A stretch of 64,000 bases of DNA. It comes from a virus. Location: IMG/VR virus record IMGVR_UViG_3300034071_000286, positions 33,778 to 97,777 of that record. One strand, 5' to 3'. Of this stretch, positions 6,731 through 15,862 are shown one piece after another (within the stretch, counting starts at the first letter, position 1; each line of letters begins with the position of its first letter). The notes under the pieces are model-generated. The model did no database searches. It was given only the letters and a program-made list of their open reading frames with translations, and had not been told where the DNA came from. The position numbers were made by a program, and so were the translations under genes.

Positions 6731-9266
6731 AGAACTTACCAACTACTTCAGAGAATTGTACACCGGTGGGTACAGCAATGAAGTTTAGCTGGATGAAGTT
6801 AATACTTCTCGAAGGTTTAATATAGATATCACCGACGAACTGATTGCTATCAACAATCGCAGGTGTATTATTAGTATCATCGCAGACAACATAGAAGTCT
6901 GTGATACCACGACGACCCTTGATCGTGCGTAGATATGGAGTTACTAGATTTCTGAACTGTGCTCTTGTGAAAGCATCGTTGAAGTCGAATAACTGATACT
7001 TAGCAGCTGTGGAGATAGCTTTCTCTAGGACAATGAACAATCTGCGAACATTGATATGATCGAATGCAGATGGTTTTGCCTGTAGAGTCTTATCGCCATA
7101 AAGAACCGTTCCCTGACCTGGGAATGTTACAACTGGGTTAATACCGTTGCTGAATAGAACGTCTCTTTCAGACTTGCGTGGATTCCAAGCAAGCTTAACG
7201 AGATTCTTGATCTGACCACGGTTGAAACCAGCTGGTGACCACCAAGCGTCGTTTGTGCTATCTGTTCTAACACATAGACCGGCAATATCGCCGTTTAGTG
7301 GAACCCAACGGTAAAGATCGTTATACTTATCATACTGATACTTATAACCAGAGTCAAGAACTGCATAGGATGAACTATGGACAGCGCCTCTCCAAGCCTT
7401 AACGGTTAGAGCTTCTGCACCAGAGTTATTGATAACAGTTGACTTATCTGGTGATAGTAGAGCAATACAATCTCTTCTTGTTTCGCAGATATTATCAATG
7501 ATATAGTTTGCTAGCATGAAGTTAGATACTGTTGTTCCGTTAACTACTGTGGTTCCACCGATTGGCTTACCCTGTAGAACTAGAGAAATATCAATATCTT
7601 CTGCTGATGTGAATAGATCGTAAGCAGAACCTAGAACTGCTAGAGTTGCATCGTTTTCGCTTAGACCGTCTGTACCATATACTAGATTGATATCAGCTGG
7701 TGCTGTAGCGGTTGAAGAAGCAACATTTAGAGCAGTTGCAGATGGAGCAACGCTACGGTCGTTAGCCCACCAGACATACTTTGATGACTGATTGATAACG
7801 TCTTTATAGTAATTGCCTGTACCATCGTTGTTCTTAGCGTCTGTAGCTCTTGAAAGACCCTTATAGACTTCAAGAATGGTGCCTGGTGTACCACTGAAAC
7901 CACCATCGTTATCAACGACTACTACGTGTACTTCGTCCTGAGCAGCTGTATTACCGTTATAGAGAACGTAATCAGACTGACCTGGAGCAGAATCAACAAC
8001 GTTGAAGAACTCCCAATTACGATCAACTGTATCTGATGTATAATTGGTACGAAGTCTGAATGGATCTTCAAAGTTAATTCTTAGGACGTTAGTATTAGCT
8101 GCGAAAGAACCAAGTGAACCTGGGGTTGCAGCAATATCTAGTTCGTCACCGAATGCAGTAGTGGCTAGTTTGAAGCCAATTGAGTTAGCCTGAACTACGT
8201 GATAGTTTGTACCACCAACTAGACCAGAAACGGCTGGTGCTGTTGTATTGGCATAAACGATAACGTCACCGTTGGTATATGGATTACCTGTAAGTGTGAT
8301 GAAGTTTAGGTTGCTGTTAATGGCTGTATTACCATCGAACGTTAGACTGGCTGTGTTAACGAATGAGCTATTTGAACCAACTTCTACGCTTATTACCTGT
8401 AGATACTGAAGACCAATCGTGCTGTTACCAGCTAGGATCTGATCGCCTACAGTAATACCTGAAGCAAGAGTAGCGGCTGCAGCGTTGGTTGTACCTACGA
8501 ACTTAACTGTTGCAGAATTAGCACCAACTCTAAATTCAACCTTTGTGCCAGTGGCTGCTAGGTTTGAAGAATAGCTATTAGCTGTATCGCAAACACCGAT
8601 TCTTAGTGAGTTACCAAGATCACCTGGATACTTTGCAACATACATGAGGTCAGAATCGAAATTACCATCCTTTGCAGTATAGTCGTTTTCGTTCTTTACG
8701 ATCTGATTAACTAGATTTGCAACATAAGCGGAGGCGCTTGATGGATCGAAGCCAACTGCGGTATATGCTGTTTCTGGACGAGCAAAATAATAGCTTACGT
8801 TTGCTGATGTAGCAGTGGTGTTCTGTGAAAGAGTAACGTGAGTTGAATTCTTTGTTAGAACAGAAACCGTTGAAACAAGATTCATAGCTGCAGTGTTGCT
8901 AACTGTAACTAGATACATGCCAACAGAAATGGCTGAAGTATCACCAATCTGGATGATGCTGTTGGCGCCAGAAGTGTTGCCTGAAGCTACTGGAGTTGCA
9001 CCAGTTGTGTCAGCAGCACGTGAAATATATAGACGGTTTGAATATGATAAGAAGTTAGCTGCCGTGAAGAACGTTTCAGCATTAAAATTTGAAGGTTTAG
9101 CAAATCTTGAAACTAGAGTATTCTCAGAATCAACGAGAACTCTCTCTCCTACTGGACCCCAACGGAATACGCCAGCAAAGGCACCGTCTGAAGTGGCTAC
9201 AGCAGGAACGACCGTTGTTAGATCGATTTCTGATACATTAACCCCTGGTGATAGTTGAAAAGCCAT
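6729..9266 (-). CDS. 18: Contractile tail sheath protein gp18
   Basis: An 845-residue tail sheath protein, the contractile outer sleeve. T4 gp18 has 659 residues. Typical are the start MAFQLSPGVNVSEIDLTTVVPAV...GVFRWGPV, and the C-terminal conserved domain with AWNPRKSERDVLFSNGINPV, NVRRLFIVLEKAISTAAKYQLFDFNDAFTRAQF and RGITDFYVVCDDTNN. The additional length lies in the middle (about residues 110-420), a Thr/Asn/Ser-rich region where sheath proteins carry variable surface domains exposed on the tail. A late promoter box stands about 50 bases upstream. Confidence 0.96.
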   Translation of the reverse strand: MAFQLSPGVNVSEIDLTTVVPAVATSDGAFAGVFRWGPVGERVLVDSENTLVSRFAKPSNFNAETFFTAANFLSYSNRLYISRAADTTGATPVASGNTSGANSIIQIGDTSAISVGMYLVTVSNTAAMNLVSTVSVLTKNSTHVTLSQNTTATSANVSYYFARPETAYTAVGFDPSSASAYVANLVNQIVKNENDYTAKDGNFDSDLMYVAKYPGDLGNSLRIGVCDTANSYSSNLAATGTKVEFRVGANSATVKFVGTTNAAAATLASGITVGDQILAGNSTIGLQYLQVISVEVGSNSSFVNTASLTFDGNTAINSNLNFITLTGNPYTNGDVIVYANTTAPAVSGLVGGTNYHVVQANSIGFKLATTAFGDELDIAATPGSLGSFAANTNVLRINFEDPFRLRTNYTSDTVDRNWEFFNVVDSAPGQSDYVLYNGNTAAQDEVHVVVVDNDGGFSGTPGTILEVYKGLSRATDAKNNDGTGNYYKDVINQSSKYVWWANDRSVAPSATALNVASSTATAPADINLVYGTDGLSENDATLAVLGSAYDLFTSAEDIDISLVLQGKPIGGTTVVNGTTVSNFMLANYIIDNICETRRDCIALLSPDKSTVINNSGAEALTVKAWRGAVHSSSYAVLDSGYKYQYDKYNDLYRWVPLNGDIAGLCVRTDSTNDAWWSPAGFNRGQIKNLVKLAWNPRKSERDVLFSNGINPVVTFPGQGTVLYGDKTLQAKPSAFDHINVRRLFIVLEKAISTAAKYQLFDFNDAFTRAQFRNLVTPYLRTIKGRRGITDFYVVCDDTNNTPAIVDSNQFVGDIYIKPSRSINFIQLNFIAVPTGVQFSEVVGKF

Positions 9267-9314
9267 TTTTATTATCTCCCTTTATGCGAGAACTTATGTT
9301 TTAAACATTTTTTA

Positions 9315-9322
9315 TATTTATA
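9315..9322 (-). promoter_or_regulatory. T4-type late promoter before gene 18
   Basis: Exact minus-strand TATAAATA in the 68-base gap between the terminase stop and the sheath start. It separates high-level sheath expression from the terminase genes. Confidence 0.75.
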
Positions 9323-9334
9323 AAATAGGCTTTC

Positions 9335-10981
9335 TTAGAAATCTTGAGGATTGCTCCAAATCCAGCTGTCAGCTACATACTTTTCATAGTCTTCTTCTAC
9401 AAATTCATCGTCTCTTCCATTATCCACGAATCCGAAAGGAGCCATGTCCTGCTCCATATCTTCCTCTGTTTTTTCCCTTAGAGACATCAAAGTATTAATG
9501 TCAGTGTAGTCTTTGAAGTATTGCTGGTCTGAAAGCCAAGCAAACAAAACGAGACACATTACCATATCGTCGTGCTTGCCTGGTTCAGCCTCATAAGAAG
9601 TTCCCTTCTTAGAAAACGTCGAAAGCTCATTTATTGTGTGGAAGTCGTTTAACACTAGTTGGTTCTGTTCAACAAGAAGTTTCAAAATTGAACAACCAAC
9701 AGACTTCACAATCTTTGTGGTTCTAATACCCTTGTCGATCTTACCGCCTGATGCAAAACCACCTGTAATTCTTTTACCTGATCTACCTGCGTTCTCTGTG
9801 AATAGAACGTTTTCATAAGAAAAATCATATTGTAGAGTGTGAGCTACCTGCTCACCAATATCATTCACTTCAACAAGAACTGATGCATTGTTATATGCTT
9901 TAGCTGTTCTGTGAATAATATCAGCATAATCTACCGGTGCAACAGCATTATTTCTGAATACACAAACTTGATTGTATGGCATCTTGGTCACATCTAATAA
10001 CTGAAATGCCGAATAGTCCAGACCCTTACCACGAGAAACGTCACATACCATAATATACACATGACCTTCTTCTGGCTTAATATATTGAATCATGCCATCA
10101 CGTTCGACCATTGGTGCTTGGTGAACTAATTCTTTGAGTTTCCAACCAGCAATCAGTGTACCAGAAGATCCTAGAAACTCACAGTTATATTCCTGATCGA
10201 ACTTCTCAACATCGAAGTTCATACCTGCAATGGTACTTTTCCTCCATTCTTCGTCTCTGCCTGGAACCTCTTTCCAGTTAACTAGAATAGGGCTGTAACC
10301 ATTCTTATTTTCAATAGCGTTAATCCAAGTGGCATAGAAGTGATTCAACCCATTCGGGGTAGAAACTAGAATAATCTTTGATTCTGTGCCTGATGAAATT
10401 GTAGGATAAACTGATGTAAAGAATTCATCCCAGTTTTCAATAAACGCTGCCTCATCGATGAATAGTAGGTTAATAGAGAAACCACGGATGGCGCTGGCAG
10501 AAGTAGCAGCAGCGATAACACGGCTGTTATTTTCGAGAACGAACGATCCTTTGTTCCATTCAACAACGCCCTGTTGTAACCATTTAGGCAGATGCTGATA
10601 TGCAAGCTGAACACGACCTAGAATTTCTCTGGCCGTATCACCCTTGTTGGCTAGTAGAGCAACAACTTTATCTGGATTGAAAATAATATACCAAAGAATA
10701 AAAGCACAAGTCGTGGTAGATTTACCAGCCTGTCGAGCGGTAGTTACAATACTATAACGATTGTCCTTGAAGGATTTAACCATATTCTTCTGGTAATCAT
10801 ACAACTTGAAGCTCGTTAGACCTTCATCGACGTTGATGATTTTCATATAGGTTTCTGTGAAGTATACGGGGTCTTGAGAACACTTGACGTATTCTTGAAC
10901 GAGATCAGGAGTCCATTCTATATTTTGATTTGATCTCTTTAGATTAACATTACCCTTATAACCAGCATCGCTATTAGTCAT
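9335..10981 (-). CDS. 17: Terminase large subunit gp17
   Basis: A 548-residue DNA-packaging motor: an N-terminal ATPase and a C-terminal headful nuclease. T4 gp17 has 610 residues. The Walker A variant is ARQAGKST (residues 82-89), Walker B is LLFIDE (172-177) with the catalytic Glu at 177, and the coupling motif STPNG is at 207-211. The RNase H-like nuclease carboxylates are probably in VCDVSRGKGLDYSAF, VEVNDIGEQ and GKHDDMVMC. The start overlaps the small-subunit gene by 8 bases, suggesting coupled translation of the two packaging partners. Confidence 0.96.
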   Translation of the reverse strand: MTNSDAGYKGNVNLKRSNQNIEWTPDLVQEYVKCSQDPVYFTETYMKIINVDEGLTSFKLYDYQKNMVKSFKDNRYSIVTTARQAGKSTTTCAFILWYIIFNPDKVVALLANKGDTAREILGRVQLAYQHLPKWLQQGVVEWNKGSFVLENNSRVIAAATSASAIRGFSINLLFIDEAAFIENWDEFFTSVYPTISSGTESKIILVSTPNGLNHFYATWINAIENKNGYSPILVNWKEVPGRDEEWRKSTIAGMNFDVEKFDQEYNCEFLGSSGTLIAGWKLKELVHQAPMVERDGMIQYIKPEEGHVYIMVCDVSRGKGLDYSAFQLLDVTKMPYNQVCVFRNNAVAPVDYADIIHRTAKAYNNASVLVEVNDIGEQVAHTLQYDFSYENVLFTENAGRSGKRITGGFASGGKIDKGIRTTKIVKSVGCSILKLLVEQNQLVLNDFHTINELSTFSKKGTSYEAEPGKHDDMVMCLVLFAWLSDQQYFKDYTDINTLMSLREKTEEDMEQDMAPFGFVDNGRDDEFVEEDYEKYVADSWIWSNPQDF

Positions 10982-11393
10982 TCTTAGTATTCATATCCTT
11001 GATCATTTTTTGTAATTCAGCAGTTGAGCCAACGAAAAGATTATTGTTAATAGTCTTAGCCTTTTCATTGGTTGGTGCATCAGCTACATCTATTTCTCTT
11101 ATTTTAGTTTGAAGTTCCAACAGATCTTTGTTAGCTTGAATCATAGTTTCCATCATTTTAGATAGAACTTCAAACGCTCGTGGATGTTGGGAAGATGCAG
11201 CTATTTGACCTAACTTATCCATGGCCTCTTTACCACTTTGTATTACTTCATACAAATTGGATCTAGCTGCCTCGAAATCGTTTCTAGCACTATCGTCATG
11301 AGCTTTCGCTAACATGTTATCTATAGTTTTTTCAAACTCTAGAGCAGGTAGCCCTAGAGCTTTACCCATAGGGTCATTATCTTTTTCAGTCAT
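10974..11393 (-). CDS. 16: Terminase small subunit gp16
   Basis: A 139-residue helical protein that regulates the packaging motor and recognises DNA. T4 gp16 has 164 residues and forms rings. Two segments correspond to T4: HPRAFEVLSKMMETM, equivalent to SPRHMEVFATLMGQM, and NNLFVGSTAELQKMIKD, equivalent to NATVFMGSPTELMDEIGD. The centre is a predicted coiled coil. The gene overlaps the genes on both sides by 8 bases. Confidence 0.9.
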   Translation of the reverse strand: MTEKDNDPMGKALGLPALEFEKTIDNMLAKAHDDSARNDFEAARSNLYEVIQSGKEAMDKLGQIAASSQHPRAFEVLSKMMETMIQANKDLLELQTKIREIDVADAPTNEKAKTINNNLFVGSTAELQKMIKDMNTKND

Positions 11394-12246
11394 TTACCTC
11401 ATCTTCTTCATATATCATAGTAATAAAGCCATAATCATCTTCAGCGTCTATTTCTACATATGGTAAAGTATCTATACTCGTATTAGGAGCGCCATAGTAA
11501 TTTATTGGATTACCGTTAGCGTCTAATCCTGGTTGTACCGTGACTCTCTCTGCAATCGGCGTGATACCTCTACCTTCAACGGCTGTGTTTGTTGCTGGAA
11601 TGTAGAAGTTAGTTTTAACAAACTTAATAATACCAGAAGACTTAACTGGACCATAGATGTATCCTTTCAGTGTGAAATCTAATTCCCAAATAATAGCCCT
11701 TCTATCCTTAAATTCACCGTCATAGTTATCACTATAACCAATATTATTTAGAACGATTGGGATGTCAATCTTAACTTCAACTTCTGGAATTAGATTTACG
11801 GTTGTAGTCCAGTCTGGAGTGAAATAAGGTAGAATTTGTTCTATGATCTTAGTTCCATCCTCAACATTCTTAGCGTAAACGAACGCCTTGAAATTTATAT
11901 TATATGGGACTGGATTATATTGGTATTTAAATTTACTAGCATCGGTATCGCTTCTATATGAACTTTTACCGACTGTGTTTAACTTTCTAGAACCATCATA
12001 TGACATCTTTCCCATTTCGAATGAGATCATAGGAAGTGGTGTTGTCGCTGATGGTCTATCAATTCCAGGATCTTGCATAACACGAGCAAGCATCTTATCT
12101 TTAGCCGCATACGTTACAGGAACTCTTAATAACGATGTAACATTGCCATCTTTATCCGTTCTAGTGATACGGATATTATTCAGTAGCGTTCCCATAAGAA
12201 TAACATATTTACGAATAAGACTGAAATAGAATGTTTGATTAAACAT
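11386..12246 (-). CDS. 15: Tail sheath terminator / tail completion protein gp15
   Basis: A 286-residue protein of the T4 gp15 family (272 aa in T4), which caps the finished sheath and connects the tail to the neck. The start MFNQTFYFSLIRKYVILMGTLLNNIRITR parallels T4 gp15, and the following RVPVTYAAKDKM is the family hallmark. The acidic C-terminus (EIDAEDDYGFITMIYEEDE) is also usual. The gene begins one base into the stop of gene 14. Confidence 0.93.
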   Translation of the reverse strand: MFNQTFYFSLIRKYVILMGTLLNNIRITRTDKDGNVTSLLRVPVTYAAKDKMLARVMQDPGIDRPSATTPLPMISFEMGKMSYDGSRKLNTVGKSSYRSDTDASKFKYQYNPVPYNINFKAFVYAKNVEDGTKIIEQILPYFTPDWTTTVNLIPEVEVKIDIPIVLNNIGYSDNYDGEFKDRRAIIWELDFTLKGYIYGPVKSSGIIKFVKTNFYIPATNTAVEGRGITPIAERVTVQPGLDANGNPINYYGAPNTSIDTLPYVEIDAEDDYGFITMIYEEDEVND

Positions 12247-12974
12247 TAAATGTTCCCTTCGCTAAATGGATCTATTGAAGAGAAATCAACGAATAAATCA
12301 GACTCCCTTTGAATCTCATCGTTATCAGCTGCTGGAACTAGATCTGACATAGATGAATTTTCAAGAACTAGATATTCATCGTCTTCTGTTAAGATACCAT
12401 CAGACGTTTCGGTTTCAATTAACCAATCTAGAATATTAGTGCTTAGTTTCTTCTCAAGACTATCTATTTCAGGTATACCAGTATTCATTCTTTCGCCTGA
12501 ATACTCGAATAGTTCACAAACCATTTTCCAAGTATACAATTTACCCAGAGGATAAAACATCTGGAATTTTTCAACATATTTGATCTGAAAGCATTTACCA
12601 TTAAGAGGAAAATAAATTAAATCTCCTTCGTTGGGTCTTACTTGTGTTGTGTTATTTCCTACCTCTTCAGCAAATATTCTCTGAGCAACAGAAAAAGTAA
12701 CTTGATTTCTAATCTCAACGCCGAACTTAGATAAAAAATCACCATCTCCGGTAAACCCATCTACGGACTCAATATACATTGCTATAGGATATGCAACATC
12801 ATACGAAGATTGGTCATCTGCTCCGTATACATCGTCATAATTGTTCAGTTTTCTGGGTATATATTGAACGTCATGGCCGTAAATAGAAATTGACTCTATA
12901 ATCAAATTTTCTAAAAGAAACTGTTCTTGGCTGGCTTGGAAATTATTAAAGAAAAAATTGGTACTGCCTGACAT
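12246..12974 (-). CDS. 14: Neck protein gp14
   Basis: A 242-residue neck protein; with gp13 it forms the connector between head and tail. T4 gp14 has 256 residues. Recognisable parts are NFFFNNFQASQEQFLLENLI near the N-terminus, IYGHDVQYIPRKL, and the middle segment LIYFPLNGKCFQIKYVEK followed by YTWKMVCELFEYSGE, conserved in gp14 relatives. Its ribosome-binding site AAGGAAG lies inside the last codons of the homing-endonuclease gene upstream, and the two genes overlap by one base. Confidence 0.92.
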   Translation of the reverse strand: MSGSTNFFFNNFQASQEQFLLENLIIESISIYGHDVQYIPRKLNNYDDVYGADDQSSYDVAYPIAMYIESVDGFTGDGDFLSKFGVEIRNQVTFSVAQRIFAEEVGNNTTQVRPNEGDLIYFPLNGKCFQIKYVEKFQMFYPLGKLYTWKMVCELFEYSGERMNTGIPEIDSLEKKLSTNILDWLIETETSDGILTEDDEYLVLENSSMSDLVPAADNDEIQRESDLFVDFSSIDPFSEGNI

Positions 12975-13561
12975 TATTTTCTTCCTTTAATCCAGCCTTC
13001 TGGTTCCGTTCCTGGAAAATATAAACCGCTTGAGTTATTGTTAGGATTATGGAACCAACTTTTCCCTAATTTAGCTTGCGATAGTTTATATTTATGTTCT
13101 TCTTTGAACTTTCTTCCTTGCGCCGATAACGACATTTTTCTTTTAGTTTCTTCGTTATGGGGTGTTCCCCATCTATTGTTTTTGAAACCAATTTTACTAT
13201 TTTTCATTTTAAGTCTTGATTTTTGGGATACAACTTTACCCTTTTCGCTTTCGCTGATTTTTCTTTTTGTTGACTCTGTGTGACGTTTTAAAATATAACA
13301 ACCATTGTTATTGTGCATGTTATAAAACTGTTCATCAAGTCTGGCGTTCACAGCTTGAAGTATTTTAGTTTCAAACTTTCTCATATCAGACAAATCACCT
13401 TCAGCGATAATCTGTCTACTAAAATCTTTAGGACGTTTGTTATACTCTTCCATCATATACTTGCTGGAACAAATATATCCATCATCAGTTGATCCTTTAT
13501 GAGAACCAACATATAACATATTTGTTTTTTTATCCGTCCAACAATAAACGAAAGCTTCCAT
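12974..13561 (-). CDS. GIY-YIG homing endonuclease with NUMOD3 repeats
   Basis: A 195-residue free-standing homing endonuclease, a selfish gene that cuts related phage genomes lacking it. Residues 3-22 form a variant GIY-YIG core (FVYCWTD...NMLYVGSHKG), and FETKIL near residue 68 carries the expected catalytic Glu. Residues about 93-165 hold three copies of a DNA-binding NUMOD3-type motif (HTESTKRKISE, HNEETKRKMSL, EEHKYKLSQA). The C-terminal PEGWIKGR is a common ending of phage endonucleases. It sits exactly between genes 13 and 14, with 10 bases on one side and a 1-base overlap on the other. No intron signs are seen. It is more basic and Lys-rich than its neighbours. Confidence 0.88.
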   Translation of the reverse strand: MEAFVYCWTDKKTNMLYVGSHKGSTDDGYICSSKYMMEEYNKRPKDFSRQIIAEGDLSDMRKFETKILQAVNARLDEQFYNMHNNNGCYILKRHTESTKRKISESEKGKVVSQKSRLKMKNSKIGFKNNRWGTPHNEETKRKMSLSAQGRKFKEEHKYKLSQAKLGKSWFHNPNNNSSGLYFPGTEPEGWIKGRK

Positions 13562-13571
13562 CGAGTCCGTC

Positions 13572-14312
13572 CTAACCTATCATATCGGTTGCAGGCAAGC
13601 TGTATGTGTAAATCATTTCTCTCTCAAGATCAGCTCTTTCGGTGGTAGCTTCGTCATAAATCTTTTGACCGTTAAAGGTTAGTCCACCTGGCATTTTCAT
13701 ACCTTCGAACTTTTTAAGATTTTGACCCCACTGTTGTTTAATTAGGCAAGAAGCATAACGCTGTAACCAACGATCTCCCCAAGCCTTCGTATAAACGTCT
13801 GGATCAACAACTTGATATGCTTCTACTATAATATAGTTACCGGGAGAAATCTGATCCCATGACATATCAATATAAAGCTTATTCATATGACGGTTATATC
13901 TTAGTGGTTGCTTGCCAATTAACATCTGCTCAAGGAATTGAACATGACTCATAGCCATATAATATGGAACCATAGAGACTGATGTTAGGGTATAAAGATC
14001 GTTTAATGCGATCTGATAACGAATATTGAATAGGTTATTAAGACCTAAAGCTGATCCTAGATCGAATATATTAACAACGCCAATAATATTATCTGGCATA
14101 GTGATATATCTGTTTGATATATCGGTGGAGTCAACTATCTTTTTATAATAGGTTTTCTCTGAACCATCAAAGTGATAATCCCAGTAGTAACGTAATGCTT
14201 CATCAATACGATCAGAAACCTGATCATCGTCTACGTTAATTTCAATAACTGGTTTACCTAATTTTCTTAGGCAATACTCTGCGAATTCAGATCTAGAAGT
14301 TGGCACTGACAT
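13572..14312 (-). CDS. 13: Neck protein gp13
   Basis: A 246-residue head-completion/neck protein that binds the portal after packaging and forms the site for tail attachment. T4 gp13 has 309 residues. The family start is visible (SRSEFAEYCLRKLGKPVIEINVDDDQVSDRIDEALRYYWDYH in overlapping pieces), as are YITMPDNIIGV and AWGDRWLQRYASCLIKQQWGQNLKKFEGM. It is normally adjacent to gene 14; here the endonuclease gene separates them. Confidence 0.93.
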   Translation of the reverse strand: MSVPTSRSEFAEYCLRKLGKPVIEINVDDDQVSDRIDEALRYYWDYHFDGSEKTYYKKIVDSTDISNRYITMPDNIIGVVNIFDLGSALGLNNLFNIRYQIALNDLYTLTSVSMVPYYMAMSHVQFLEQMLIGKQPLRYNRHMNKLYIDMSWDQISPGNYIIVEAYQVVDPDVYTKAWGDRWLQRYASCLIKQQWGQNLKKFEGMKMPGGLTFNGQKIYDEATTERADLEREMIYTYSLPATDMIG

Positions 14313-14313
14313 A

Positions 14314-15588
14314 TTACTTGCCCTCTGTTAGTTTAGATTCTAATTCTTCAACTTTAGCTGTTAATTCTTTGATACCTTCAATTAACAGAGGAACGATTTT
14401 CTCGTATTGAACTGTCATATAATGTTCACCGGTCTTAGAAATAGTATTACCATCTTTATCGTTTGCTAAGTCAAATGGTGCTGGCTTAACGACTTGTGGA
14501 AGAACTTTCTTGATTTGTCCGGCAAGAACACCAACCTGTTCGCTTTTATCTGTGTAACCAAAAGATGCGGCAAGATCGTTACTGTTGTATAAAACACCTG
14601 AAATTTGTTTAATCTTAGCTAGTGCGTCTTTAATTACTGTAATATTTTCTTTCAATCTTTCGTCAGAATAGAAAGCGGTAATATTCTGTGTAGCGTTAAT
14701 ATAACCTGCACCTTGGTTATAAGAAGTACCAACACCAAGACCCTGAGTCGTATAACAGAAAGAACCGCTACTAACTGGACCAGTTAATGTACCAGAAGCT
14801 GTAATCCAGCTACCGTAGTTACCAAGATCGTTAGTGAAAGAGGAAAGGTTTGTTGGTCTTCCAGATACATTAGTCCAAGCTACGCCACCTGATGTACCAG
14901 TAACGCTAATAGACCACGTACCACTGTTTTTAACAACTTGTGTTCCATTAACATATAGTTCAGCTCCTGGCATATAATAACTAGTACCATCATAATAAAC
15001 ATATCTATTACCGGCACTATTTAAAAACAATACACCGGAAGCTCCACCAGAACGATAGCAATATAAATCACCAGCTGCTACAGTTAGATTTCCGTTAATT
15101 GTTCCAGAAGATGCGGTAAGAGTTCCACCAGTTAGGTTTGTAGCATTTGTAGCACTACTAGCACTGCCGGACGATGTTGAATATGAAGCAGAATTTACAT
15201 TAAAGTTTGATGGATTATAAACGTAAATATTTGTACCATCATTTGAACCCCAAAGCCATGATGGCTGACCTGACTGACCAGACCAGTTAAATGTCATAGC
15301 TGCACCAGAACCACCGCTCTGTGCTAAAGTAGATGCTTTTGTAGAGGTTCCAGCATTACCAGTAACGCTAATAGACCATGTACCACTATCGTTAAGAACA
15401 GCTCTTGTTCCACCCTGTGTGATATTACCTGATGCGTTGAATGTGCCTGTGACTGAAAGTTTGTAGGAAGGATTTGCGTCACCAAAGCCAACGTTACCGT
15501 TAGAAGCGAAATAAGAAGCAGTTCCTAATGTTAGATTATTTGCCCCGGCTACTATACCGTTCTTAACGATAAAATCTTTATCTGCCAT
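14314..15588 (-). CDS. Tail fibre with C-terminal S74 intramolecular chaperone
   Basis: A 424-residue fibre protein. Residues 1-300 are Gly/Ser/Thr/Asn-rich beta repeats containing the NGNVGFGDANPSYKLSVTG module seen in the other fibres here and two copies of a GTWSISVTG motif. The last 110 residues are a peptidase S74 domain: FYSDERLKENI carries the Ser and Lys of the autoproteolytic dyad, followed by GVLAGQIKKVLPQVV and a terminal coiled coil (IKELTAKVEELESKL). Such domains trimerise the fibre and are then cleaved off. It has its own terminator-promoter pair upstream. Confidence 0.88.
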   Translation of the reverse strand: MADKDFIVKNGIVAGANNLTLGTASYFASNGNVGFGDANPSYKLSVTGTFNASGNITQGGTRAVLNDSGTWSISVTGNAGTSTKASTLAQSGGSGAAMTFNWSGQSGQPSWLWGSNDGTNIYVYNPSNFNVNSASYSTSSGSASSATNATNLTGGTLTASSGTINGNLTVAAGDLYCYRSGGASGVLFLNSAGNRYVYYDGTSYYMPGAELYVNGTQVVKNSGTWSISVTGTSGGVAWTNVSGRPTNLSSFTNDLGNYGSWITASGTLTGPVSSGSFCYTTQGLGVGTSYNQGAGYINATQNITAFYSDERLKENITVIKDALAKIKQISGVLYNSNDLAASFGYTDKSEQVGVLAGQIKKVLPQVVKPAPFDLANDKDGNTISKTGEHYMTVQYEKIVPLLIEGIKELTAKVEELESKLTEGK

Positions 15589-15623
15589 GGTTCACTTTCC
15601 CCTCTGGTTAGTGTTTTTATCTT

Positions 15624-15631
15624 TATTTATA
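15624..15631 (-). promoter_or_regulatory. T4-type late promoter for the S74 fibre and neck genes
   Basis: Exact minus-strand TATAAATA, placed directly downstream of a terminator and about 35 bases before the fibre start. It restarts transcription for the fibre, genes 13, 14 and beyond. Confidence 0.78.
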
Positions 15632-15634
15632 TAA

Positions 15635-15661
15635 TAAAAAAGGGACCGAAATGGTCCCTTT
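15635..15661 (-). terminator. Intrinsic terminator after the fibre-array unit
   Basis: A 9-bp perfect stem (AAAGGGACC at 15639-15647 with GGTCCCTTT at 15653-15661, 5-base loop) followed on the minus strand by a U-run from the A tract at 15635-15641. It ends the transcript that runs through the genes to its right. Confidence 0.85.
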
Positions 15662-15665
15662 AATT

Positions 15666-15845
15666 TTAGTTGATAACCTTGTCCGATAATGGCCCTTCAG
15701 GTGGTGGCGATCTCAGCTGAGCGTCAGCCTGCATCTGAACGGCATTAAAAGTTCCCATTGCTGTTTCGATTGGTAGCTTAACAAGGCCACCCATAACAAC
15801 GTTTAGCTGTTCAATCGTCAACTCAAGTTTTACAGTCTTATCCAT
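15666..15845 (-). CDS. Small 59-residue protein of the fibre region
   Basis: A 59-codon gene (start MDKTVKLELTIEQLN, end GPLSDKVIN) just upstream of the terminator and 17 bases after the next gene. The upstream AGGAGAT is a good ribosome-binding site. The N-terminal half is a predicted amphipathic beta-helix mix, with LELTIEQLNVVMGGLVKLP, and the end is Pro-rich. The length and the motif resemble small proteins that many marine phages carry after fibre genes, but no function is known. It is the last gene of its transcription unit. Confidence 0.7.
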   Translation of the reverse strand: MDKTVKLELTIEQLNVVMGGLVKLPIETAMGTFNAVQMQADAQLRSPPPEGPLSDKVIN

Positions 15846-15862
15846 AATTTACTATCTCCTAA

